Below are positions 22,050 to 32,600 of a stretch of DNA of 64,000 nt, piece after piece. The position numbers and the translations under genes were made by a program. Every line of letters starts with the position of its first letter. The stretch's first letter is position 1. The notes below the pieces were generated by a model, which saw only the letters and a list, made by a program, of their open reading frames with translations, did not search any database and had not been told where the DNA came from. Source of the stretch: Symbiodinium natans (lineage: Eukaryota; Sar; Dinophyceae; Suessiales; Symbiodiniaceae). Where the stretch lies: assembly GCA_905221605.1 (NCBI GenBank), contig CAJNDS010002417.1:64001-128000 (forward strand), read 5' to 3'.

Positions 22050-25000
22050 CCCCCTTGATGTGTCCGGGGTGCTGCAGCAGAAGGCACTGGCGGAGTGGGG
22101 CCTGCGAGCCAATGTTGGGTTTAGGGTTTAGGGTTTAGGGTTTAGGGTTTAGGGTTTAGGGTTTAGGGTTTAGGGTTTAGGGTTTTAGGGTTTTAGGGTT
22201 TTAGGGTTTTAGGGTTTTAGGGTTTTAGGGATTTAGGGTTTTAGGGTTTAGGGTTTAGGGTTTAGGGTTTAGGGTTTAGGGTTTAGGGTTTAGGGTTTAG
22301 GGTTTAGGGTTTAGGGTTTAGGGTTTAGGGTTTAGGGTTTAGGGAGTTTAGTGTTGAGGGTTGAGTCTTTGGGGTTTGCGGTTTGGGGTTTGGGGTTTGA
22401 GGTTTGGGGTTTGGGGTTCGGGGTTTGGGGTGTGAGCATCACAATAATGCTCATGCTATTACTATTACTACTAGTACGGGTAGTACTACTAGACTAGGAA
22501 ACTGTTTCAACTATTGCTATTCTCGCGAGGTTTGCTACTTCTACCCTTCTTACCATTTCAGATTGCTATTGTTACTCGTATTACCATCTTTGCTTCTACT
22601 ACCTAAACCCTAAACCCTAAACCCTAACCCCTAAACCCTAAACCCAGAGCAAGTTCGGTGTTGAGGGCAAGGGTCCAGCCTCTCATGATCCCGGAAGGAA
22701 GCAGATGTGCATGTTTGAATTCTGTATGGCTGCGGTTTAGAGTTTAAGGTTTAAGGTTTGAGGTTTTGGGTTTAGGGTTTCGGGTTTAGGCCTTTAGAGG
22801 ACAAGCTGGGTCATCGTCAGCAGGCAAGGACGGCTCCCCTCGCTGCAGCTTGCCGGCGCACATGGGGAGGTCTCTAACTTGCTGTTGGTTGGTAGGAAAT
22901 GAGGGAATGAGGTACCCTTTTTATCCCTCAAAAGGGTATATATATATATATATATGGGGGATATATGAGGTACCCTATGTTGTCCCTTAAAAGGGTAGAT
23001 ATATGCGGGATATATGCAGTACCCTATAGTATCCCTTAAAGGGTATATCTAGGGGTACCTCATTCTCTCATTCCCTCCTAACCAACAATCAGCTAAGCTG
23101 TGGTACCTGTTTGAAAAAACCCAACATATGGAGGTTGGGATGATCCAAAAGCAGATTGTGACCAGCCTGGGTGAGGTTTAGGGTTTAGGGTTTTAGGGTT
23201 TTAGGGTTTTAGGGTTTTAGGGTTTAGGGTTTAGGGTTTAGGATTTAGTGTTTAGGAATGCAAACTAAGCATCTAGGGGCCATGCAGGGTAAGCCATGCA
23301 CTGATATGAACTCTTTTTTTCGCCAAACGAAGACCCCGAAACCTCTAACCGCCTCAGGCCAAACACAAACCTACAGCCCTAAAGCCCTAAAGACTAAACC
23401 TGAAACCCTAAACCCTATAAACCCTAAACCCTAAATCCTAAGCCCTAAACCCTAAACCCTAAACCCAACAAAAGCCCTTAAGCCCTGATCCGGGTTTAGG
23501 GCTTGAGGATGCGGGCTGAAAAGCAGGGAAGCCCTCACTCAGACCTGGGGGGGGGGGGGTGAGGGGGGCTCTCTCTCCCTCGTTTTGCCTGCGTGAAGAG
23601 GATGGGATTGGATTGTTGAGTGGATTTGTCTGCATGCGGTTCGCAACACTCGTTGCTCGAGCCTGACACCCCTGCTGGGCGTTGTCTAGGAGGATGCAAA
23701 GTAGGCTCCACAGAGCATTTCCGAGCACCCTGAATACGAGGGCCTGCATATGACCATATGATTATAAGGGGGAAGACTGTGATCCCTATTCAGGACTGCT
23801 ACTACTTGGAGGTTCTGGGTACTAAAAACCCAGCTTAAAGTGTAGTTGTAACCCACGTATAAGCCCCCTAAGTACCCATTAGGGTTATAAGTACAGTCAT
23901 AATTGGGTAACGAAGTACAATGAACCTCCAAGTATAAAGGGATCCCATGGGTAGTACCTAAGACCCCAAAACCCTAAACCCTAAACCCTAAACCCTAAAC
24001 TCTAAACCCTAAACCCTACACCCTAAACCCAAAACCAAAACCCCAAAATCAAAACCCTAAACCCTAAACCCTAAACCGCCGCAAAAAAAGAAAGGAACAC
24101 TGGGAGCTCCCTGAAACGCGCCAGCACGGAAGTGAGAGAGGCTGAGTGAGGCTCCCACGTGTGGGGGACTCTAAGTGTGAGGGTTTTTAGGGTTTAGGGT
24201 TTAGGATTTAGGGTTTGGGTGTTTCGCTGGAGCTATTCGGGAATGCAAAAACCACGCTATCCAAAGCCTGGTAATGTCTTTGCTGAGGCTAAAGTGATGA
24301 TTAAAATACCTCTCGAGCAACAAGGTTCGCGGCTGATACTGGCCCATGGACAACGAGCAGAAACGAGACATCGAAAACCTGACGCACACGCATCGCAGCT
24401 TCAAATGTTGATGACTGCCCGGGCGCGCAAGATGCTTCCGCAGAGCATCCGAAAATGCGCCACTGTGCGATTGCAGCGAGTTGCAGCATTCACGTGCTTG
24501 CATTCTGCGTGTTCTCCACGGCGGGAGGCGTCTGTACTCGGAGAAGACCTACGGACCTGAACAGGAAACAGGTGCACCCGCGGGGCCTTGAATTGATCAC
24601 AACCTCACAGGGTTTAGGGCTGAGGGTTTAAGGTTTAGGCCAGGGTTTAAAGTTTAGGGTTTAGGGTTTAGGGTTTAGGTTAGGGAGTTGCCAGGGACCC
24701 CAAACCCTAAACTACTATTTGCTGAAGAACACCCCCAAAGACAAATCAATCAATGTAGGTAAACCTGAAACCCTAAGCCCTAAATCCTAGAGCGCCTATA
24801 GACTCTATACTCGTCCAGAGCTTGGTCTTGACCACGCTGGAAGTTGTCTAGACAGGGTCCTTCGGGTTTATCAACCCGAAGCCCAAGACCCTAAAAAAGC
24901 TCAATGCCTTTGAGGACTGAAGAGTGTAGGGGATGAGATCGGACTGAAGATTGTAAGGGGTGAGATTCGATCGGCTCTCATTCGAGGAAAGACCATTCAA

Positions 25001-28000
25001 GGGGCTGGCGGGTCACGATTTGGACAAGCTTACTGGCGACAGCCAGTCAGGAAAACATTCCTGTGAAATCTTGTCAGCTCACGAAACTATGGTCCCTTAA
25101 GGGTACCCTGAGTTTTCGAAGGGGGCCGTATGATAACGGAGGCACAAGACTTCATTCTCCAATAACCCAGGAGTGAACAAGCTTTAAAACAAAGGAAGGA
25201 CGCCCAAAAGTGCTATAGTTCATCTACTGGATCTGTTGGCTAAGTGAGATGGGAAGAAGGACCATGCCTTCCCCTTTATGGTAACCCTAAACCCTAAACT
25301 CTAAACCCGAATTAAACCCTAAACCCTAAACCCTAAACCCTAGAGCCCTGGAGCTCAGGGACCATAATTTCTGGGAACTGGCCATCTTGCGACAAAACAT
25401 TGTTCCTCACGAATGTCTGTGTCACGTCAGAGCCGGGCCGTAGCCTGAATTGGGACGGAGCCCATCGAGTCGTGGCGTTTAGGGTTTAGGGTTTAGGGTT
25501 TAGGGTTTAGGGTTTAGGGTTTAGGGTTTAGGGTTTAGGGTTTAGGGTTTAGGGTTTAGGGTTTAGGGTTTAGGGTTTAGGGTTTAGGGTTTAGGGTTTA
25601 GGGTTTAGGGTTTAGCGGTTTCGCACCGCTGCCCTTAAAAGCTTAGTTAAACACTAAAGCCCTAAAGCTACACCATCATTCTGTATAAGTTTTCATTGGG
25701 TTCAGTTTAAATCCTCTAAACAACTACTGAATCTCCCCGACCACCCTGAAACCCAACCTTCAGAACCCTGTCGCCCCAAAACCCCCAAGACCCTAAATCT
25801 TTGGGTAGTTTCATGGTCCCTTAATATAAAGCCGGCCCATGAAGCCCTAAACCCTAAACCCTAAACCCTAAACCCTAAACCCTAAACAGCTACCCTCAGA
25901 CGAAAGAGGCGTAAGCTTCTGCAGGTTTCGGGTTTAGGGCTTCGGGCTTATGTGTTGCAACATGTGGTCGGGCTTCCGAAGTTCGGGGTACCTTATTGGG
26001 CTCCTTATTATCAGGGAATATCTTCGGGATCTATATCAGGGGGTCCCTTCTGTTCCTGAACCCCATGATGTCAAAGAGGACTGGTGCATCCCGCAGATTC
26101 CGGCCCACTGTGCTCGCAACATGATCTGCGAGGGAGCACGTTGCAACCGTCTCGGAGATTCTTTGTCCAAGCTTTTAAGAGCTGCCCGCGACGGGCAAGC
26201 GTGTGTTTCGCAAGCCGGCAGCGTGTGGTACTATGAAAAAAACACTTATAAGGTTCTTAACGGAGGGGGGTTCATGGGGGGTAGGTACCTAGGGAACCTT
26301 AGGGAACCTTAGGGAACCTTAGGGAACCTTAGGGAACCTTAGGGAACCTTAGGGAACCTTAGGGAACCTTAGGGAACCTTAGGGAACCTTAGGGAACCTT
26401 AGGGAACCTTAGGGAACCTTAGGGAACCTTAGGGAACCTTAGGGAACCTTAGGGAACCTTAGGGAGTATTAGGGTTGCCTTAGGGTTACCTACCCCCCTT
26501 GAACCCCCCCTTTCTTAAGAACCCTATAAAAACCAAGCGCAGCGAAAAGCTAAGGGCGGCTAAGGAGCCGCACCAGCTCACACATGAGAAGCTCTACTTG
26601 GCTGTGTGGCTTCGCGGCTCTCTGTGAAGCTCAGCCGGCAAAATCCCGAGCCACTCTATCCTCCAAGGGCTCAGAGCCACGTTTATAGGCACGTGCGGTA
26701 GCCTTAGAACCCGAAACCCTAGTCTCCTACACCTTTCAGCCAGAAGGAACATGACTGAGACAGACGCGCCCTTATAACCCTAACCCAAGCTTCTTGCCCT
26801 TGTAACCCTATCTTATTCTGGTAACTTAGCTTAAGCTCCTTGACACTGAGCAAGCAGCACCCTAAATAAACCCTAAACACTCCACCAGAACTCCCCTAGA
26901 CCCTAGACCCTAGACCCTAAAGCCTAAAGCCTAAAGCCTCAAGCCTCAAACCTCGAGCCTCAAGCCCAAAGCTAAAAGCCTAAAAGCCAAAAGCCTAAAG
27001 CCTAAACCCTAAAGCCTAAAGCCTAAACCCTAAAGCCGAAAGCCTAAACCCTAAAGCCCAAAGCCTACAGCCTAAAGCCTCTGCCTTCTTAGGGATCCCT
27101 GATGTAGAAAGCTCCTACTAGGGCCCTGTAGAGATTTTGGGGTTTAGGGTTTCCAGGGTTTTAGGTTGGGATGTTTCCCCTTATACTAGCAGTCCTTAAA
27201 AAGGGATTCTAGTAACCCCCTATTGTAGTCCCTCTTAAGGACTGTTAGTAGATTATGGGGAACATCCCAAGTTTTGGGGGTTTAGGGTCTAGTAAAGAGT
27301 TTAGGACTCTCGGGGTTTAGGCTGTTTAGGGTCTTGGGGTTTTAGGGTTGAGGGTTTAGGGTGTAGGGTCTAGGGTTTAGGTGGTTTGGGATGTCATGCT
27401 TGCTCCGGAATGCGCAGCCGAAGGGCTATTCTTCGAATTGCTATCAGCAGGTCTCCAAGCCCTAAACCCTAAACCCTAAACCCTACACCCTAACTTCATT
27501 GAGCTTCGTACCATCCTCATATTTTGGGGCCCAGGTTGTGGCCCCTTAGGGGCAGGGCTTTGCGAAGCTATGTGGAGTGAGGCAGCAAGGCACCTGGCTT
27601 CTTCCCAAAACCCTAAACCCTAACCCTAAACCCAAACCCCAAACCCCATCAAGAACTAGCAGGGTAGAGTGGCGCAATGCGTGATATCATCTCTCAGGCA
27701 CCCATGATCTTGGTCATCGCCTGACAACAGGCAAACAAGAGAGGGACCTGACCCCCCTCAACCCTCAACCCTCAACCCTAAACCCTAAACCCCTCAACCC
27801 TACACCTTAAATCCTAAACCCTTAACCCTCAAGCCTCAACCATCAACCAATCATCCCATCCTCAAGAAATTTCAAGTATCTTGGAACATCCTGAACTTGT
27901 TTCTTCTTATTTCGTCGATTTGATGTTGCTGTTTTTTCCCCACCTTCGGTGTGGGCTTGTTAGATTTTAAACTCAACTCTTCTCCTCGCCCGGAACGCTT

Positions 28001-28311
28001 CTCCTCCCCCGGTCTACTCCTAGAGACTCCCCGGAGTGCCCAACCCCAGACACTCCCTGGAGTGCCCAATTCAGAGACTCCCTGAAATGCCCTGAAATGC
28101 CCAGCCCAGAGACTCTAACCCCAGAGACTCCCTGGAGTGCCCAACCTCAGAGACTCCCTGGATTGCTGCAGTGCCCAACCCAAATCCAAATCCCTAAGGT
28201 GGGGATGTTCGAAGTAAAATATGAAAAAAGTATATGTGTATATATATATACATATATATATATACATATATATATACATATATATATATACATATATATA
28301 CATATATATAT

Positions 28312-28350
<39 letters not shown>

Positions 28351-28431
28351 CATTTTTGGGGGGGGGGGCCCTGAGCCTAAACCACTCATGCCCAACTCAG
28401 TCCGTCACTGGAAGCTACCTCAAAACCCTCT
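22050..28431 (-). CDS. Series of unlinked exon-like islands
   Basis: The minus strand is open over islands near 28431-28393 ([12 protein letters not shown]), 27600-27497 ([14 protein letters not shown]), 27456-27390, 26180-26064, 25447-25347 ([19 protein letters not shown] acceptor, GC donor), 24860-24795 ([21 protein letters not shown] donor), 24155-24095, 23173-23130, 22872-22800 ([15 protein letters not shown]), 22730-22646 and 22107-22050. Several are open on the plus strand as well, because GC-rich third positions keep antisense frames open, so each is weak alone. I could not establish a continuous phase chain or a family. Confidence 0.3.
22117..22345. repeat. TTTAGGG array with a TTTTAGGG block
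   Basis: Perfect heptamers, then seven TTTTAGGG octamers, then perfect heptamers again. Confidence 0.95.
22886..23090. mobile_element. Family D element with internal duplications
   Basis: Long hairpin: GTTGGTAGGAAATGAGGGAA against CATTCCCTCCTAACCAAC. Its core repeats TACCCTAT..CCCTTAAA(A)GGGTA units around an AT microsatellite. Confidence 0.8.
23803..23932. mobile_element. Family B inverted-repeat element
   Basis: The ends are inverted copies of CTTGGAGGTTC; the interior has paired TTATAAG(T/C) and GGGTTATAA motifs. Family C-like sequence lies just to its left. Confidence 0.75.
25477..25614. repeat. Homogeneous TTTAGGG array
   Basis: About 19 perfect heptamers. Confidence 0.95.
25803..25846. 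mobile_element. Family E end fragment
   Basis: GGGTAGTTTCATGGTCCCTT plus AATATAAAGCC, cut off by a CCCTAAA array. Confidence 0.6.
25978..26060. mobile_element. Family A element
   Basis: GGGGTACCTTATTGG through GGGGGTCCCTTCTG; diverged in the middle. Confidence 0.65.
26244..26529. mobile_element. Family G TIR element carrying a 10-bp satellite
   Basis: Imperfect inverted ends of about 45 bp (TTATAAGGTTCTTAA...GGGTTCATGGGGGGTAGGTACC against GGTTACCTACCCCCC...TTCTTAAGAACCC). The interior is almost entirely tandem AGGGAACCTT. Confidence 0.8.
26291..26460. repeat. 10-bp satellite, 17 perfect copies
   Basis: AGGGAACCTT repeats 17 times without a mismatch, which suggests recent expansion. The unit contains the inverted pair AAGG/CCTT. 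Confidence 0.95.
27168..27269. mobile_element. Family C element
   Basis: GGGATGTTTCCCCTTATACT through TTAAGGACTGTTAGTA to GGGGAACATCCC. Confidence 0.8.
28020..28190. repeat. Degenerate tandem repeat, unit about 30 bp
   Basis: CCAGAGACTCCCTGGAGTGC and variants recur about six times. Confidence 0.8.
28228..28352. repeat. TATATACA microsatellite
   Basis: Alternating TA/CA repeats followed by a G-run; the long Tyr/Ile ORFs here are artefacts. Confidence 0.95.
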
Positions 28432-28698
28432 GCACCTGTTTCTAGGGTTTGGGGTTCAGGGTTTAGGGCTTCGGGTTTAGGGTTGAGATAACTGAAAGGC
28501 ATCATATGAAATATCCCGAGGTCTCGTGCAGCAGGGTTTAGCTTAAGCACGCAGGGGGAATAACATGAAAGCAGACCCCCGAAACCCTAAACCCTAAACC
28601 ATGGGGGCCCAGAAAGCTGCCACCTTTCAAACCTGAACCATGTTTAGGGTTTAGAGTTAGGAAATGGGGATCTCCCTTCGGGCCAATTTTCGCAGTTT

Positions 28699-29668
28699 GC
28701 TTTCGGTCTATTTTGGATCTAGGAAACCCTAAACCCTAAACCCTCTAAACCCTAAACCCTAAACCCTAAACCCTAACCCTAAACCCTAAAGCCTCCCGAG
28801 TCTAGAGGTTTAGGGGCACGACCCAGGGCCTTCACGGAGTTGAGGGTTTAGGGCAGATGTGGACCTTCAGAGATTGGGGTTTTTGGTTTATGCAAAACGC
28901 ACTTCCCCCTTCCGCCCCCGCTCTTCCCCTCCCCTCCCCGTGCGTTTTGGGGGGCCTGCAAAACGCACCCCCCCCCTTCCCCCTCTTCCCCCCCCCCCCC
29001 CCCTCCCCCCCCCCCCTCCCCCCCGTGCGTTTTGGAAGACCTGCCTCCCCACCCCCGCCTCCCCCCCCCCTTCCCTCTTCCCCCTCCCCCCTCCTATTTT
29101 TTGACCTGCAAAACCTTCCCTGCACCCCTCCAAGCAAAGCCCCCCCCACTTATTTGGTCTCAAGGCCTGCAAAACCGACTCCCCCCCCCACCCAAGCAAA
29201 ATGTGTTTTGGGGGTTGGGGGGGGGCTTTGCTTGGGGTGCAGGGAAGGTTTTGCAGGTCAAAAAAGTAGGAGGGGGGAGGGGGAAGAGGGAAGGGGGGGG
29301 GGGGGGGGGGGGAGAGTGCCGTTTTGCAGGTCTTCCAAAACGCATGGGGGGGGGAGGGGGGGGGGGGACGGGGGGGGGGGAAGAGGGGGAAGGGGGGGGT
29401 GCGTTTTGCAGACCCCCCAAAACGCACGGGGAGGGGAGGGGAAGAGCAGGGGCGGAAGGGGGAAGTGCGTTTTGCATAAACCAAAAACCCCAATCTCTGA
29501 AGGTCCACATCTGCCCTAAACCCTCAACGCCGTGAAGGCCCTGGGTCGTGCCCCTAAACCCCTAGACTCGGGAGGCTTTAGGGTTTAGGGTTAGGGTTTA
29601 GGGTTTAGGGTTTAGAGGGTTTAGGGTTTAGGGTTTCCTAGATCCAAAATAGACCCTGATTCCGAAAG
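28699..29668. repeat. Palindrome of about 970 bp
   Basis: Left and right arms are inverted copies around about 29183: GGTCTATTTTGGATC at 28704 pairs with its complement near 29640, GGGCAGATGTGGACC with 29505-29517, and CAAAACCTTCCCTGCACCCC with 29233-29252. Arms include telomere-like arrays and long C-runs (left) or G-runs (right). The opposed long ORFs here are homopolymer artefacts. Confidence 0.9.
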
Positions 29669-29679
29669 CGCCTTACAAC

Positions 29680-32600
29680 CAGTAAAGCATGTCGAAACTC
29701 CACCAGGACTTGGCCTGGACCAGCTGGGATGCACAGTGCGAATCGCCGAGAAAAAGAGCTCAGTGCGTTTTGGCCACCACCCTAAACGCACCAGAGCCCC
29801 TATCAGCATGTAATTCTGTGAAACGAGACCATAAGCCGCCCCTCCCTCCAGTCGCAAGCAAAGTGCGTTTTGGAAGTCCCGCCCTCTTCCTTTCTCCCTT
29901 ACCTCCGTCCAGTTGCAAGCAAAGTGCGTTTTGGAAGGCCTCGAAAACGCACTGCTTCCTCCCACCCTCCAGTTGCAGCTCCAGTTGCAAGCAAAGTGCG
30001 TTTTGGAAGGCCTCGAAAACGCACTGCTTCCTCCCTCCCTCCCTCGGGTCCCTAAAAAAACACATCCGTGGACAATGGGGTCCGTGGACAGTTCCGTGGC
30101 CTGCGTGTACGGATGGTCTCCGTGGACAGACACTTGCGTGGATATGACACTTAGGTTTAGGGTTTAGGTTTAGGGTGTAGGGTTTAGGGTTTAGGGCTTC
30201 AAAACAGCGTTAGCCACCATGATCCATAGATATACTTGTAGTCGAAACTACCCAAAAAACACATTCTAGTGACATAGGCCCCTGCTCCGAGAAAAACTTT
30301 TGCCAGTAGGTTACGAGTACCCTTGTCAGCACCCCCCGTTTGGACGTCTAGCACCTGAACCAGAACCCACTTGCTAAGTTCCCTGCTCCCCCTTTGGGAC
30401 CCTCAACCCTCAACAACCCTCAAAACCCTAAACCCTAAGCCCTCAACCCTAACCCTCAAAACCCTATTGATCCCTAGCATCCTGAAACCCTAAAACCCTA
30501 CAAACCCCAAAACCCTAACACCCTACACCCTAAACCCTAAACCCTAAACCCTGGAGGGGCATGAATCTCCCGGCGGTTCTTCTGTTGGGCTCAGCTATGC
30601 CTTGGCCGAGGGAAGCCTCCCAACCAGGTCTGATGCACCTGGTTTGGCTGGGGTTTAGGGTTTAGGGTTCAGGGTTCAGGGTTCCGGGTTTAGGGTTTAG
30701 GGCTAAGGGTTTAGGGTTGAAGGTTCAGGGTTTCTGGGTTTAGGGTTTAGGTGTGAGGGCGTAGTGGTTTAGTGGTATGGTGGCGTAGTGCGTTTAGTGG
30801 CTTAGTGGTTTTCGTGGTCTAAGGTTTAGGATGCACGGGTGCTATTTGGGGTTGAAGGCTTAGTGGTTTAGGGCCAGGGCTCAGGGGCTTAGGGCCTCTC
30901 GGATTTCAAAGATGTTCAGGGGTTGAGGCATGAAGGGGGGATGGGGAAAAGCCGAGCGGCTCTTCAAGACTTAGAACCGTACCTGCCGAACCCCTGAACA
31001 AGATGGTTTAGGGATTGGGGCTTCAAGGCTTAGGGGTTTAAGGCTGGAGGGCTTATAGGGTTCTAGGGCTTCAGGGAGTAAGGGCAAAGAGTTTAAGAGT
31101 TTATGGGCCTAGCTTGCTCTAGCTTTGAACACCCACCCAGGCCCTCTGTCCCCACGTGTGACGCTTCGCTTTTCTTGGGTTGATTGGAGCGAAGACCAGA
31201 ACCCCAAAACCCTGAACCCCAAAACCCAAAAAACCTGAAACTTAAAAAATCTGAAACCATACTCCCAAGACTCTGAACACAAGACCCTAAAGCCTGAAAC
31301 ACAAAACCAAAAAACCGTAAACCCTAAACCCCAGAAGCCCTAAAACCCTGAAACCTCAAACACAAAACCCCCTGAACCCTAAGCCCAAAACACCCCATAA
31401 GCCCCTAAACCCTAAACCCTAAACCCTAAACCCTAAACCCTAAACCCTAAACCCTAAACCCTAAACCCTAAACCCCCGAAGCCCCTCAACGCCCTGAAAC
31501 CCCAGGTCCCTCTGCACCTGCCAGGGGGACAGGGCCAACTTCCTCGAAGCCGTCCTCGGCAGGATGAATTGTGAGAAGGTGATGAGGGTCTTCAAGGGTG
31601 TCTGTTTAGGGTTTAGGGTTTAGGGTTTAGGGTTTAGGGTTTAGGGTTTAGGGTTTAGGGTTTAGGGTTTAGGGTTTAGGGTTTAGGGTTTAGGGTTTAG
31701 GGTTTAGGGTTTAGGGTTTAGGGTTTAGGGTTTAGGGTTTGGCCTAGTGTTGAGGGGCCGAAGGCTTAGGGACCCTGGCCCTAAACCTCGAAAACCTTCA
31801 ACACAAGACCCTTAGCCCTAAAACCCTAAATCCCTAAACCCTAAACCCTAAACCCCAAATCCTTAAATTCTACATCCCTTCAACCCCTTCAACCCTAAAC
31901 CGTGAACCCTCAATCCTTAACCCCTTCAACCCCAACCTCAGCCCCAAACCCTAAATCCCTAAACCCTACATCCCTTCAACCCAAAAAAACCCTAAACCCA
32001 CAGCCCTAAATCTCTAAACCCTCTACCCTAAATCCCTAAACCCTAAACCCTAAACCCTTAACCAGAAACTCTAAACCCTAAACCCTAAACCCTGAACCCT
32101 AAGCCCTAAACCCGAACCCTAAAACCCTAAAACCCTGAAACCCTAAAACCCTAAAACCCTAAAACCTTAAAACCCCAAAACCCCAAAACCCTAAAACCCT
32201 AAAACCCTAAAACCCTGAACCCTAAACCCTAAAACCCTAAAACCCTAAAACCCCAAAACTCCAAAACCCCAAAACCCCAAAACCCCAAAACCCCAAAACC
32301 CTGAAACCCAAAACCCTGAACCCTAAACCCTAAACCCTAAAAACTTAAAAACCACAAAACCCCAAAACCCCAAAACCCCAAAACCCCAAAACCCCAAAAC
32401 CCCAAAACCCCAAAACCCCAAAACCTCAAAACCCCAAAACTCCAAAACCCTAAATCCTAAACCCCAAACCCTAAACCTTAAACCCTAAAACCCTAAAGCC
32501 ATAAAACCCTAAACTCTAAACCCTGAAGCCCTAAACCCTAAACCCCAAACCCTAAACCCTAAACCCCAAACCCCAAACCCTAAACCCCAAACCCTAAACC

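Noticed and set aside
26269-26530. CRISPR-like regular array
   Set aside because: Contiguous 10-bp satellite without spacers, inside a eukaryotic TIR element.
28857-29535. ORFs of 100-220 codons on both strands
   Set aside because: They are Pro/Gly/Arg homopolymer frames of the C/G-rich palindrome arms.
31500-31600. Plus-strand frame GDRANFLEAVLGRMN
   Set aside because: Very GC-rich third positions, but all secure genes are on the minus strand and a minus-strand exon in the same place fits the phase chain. Kept only as a reminder that antisense frames stay open here.
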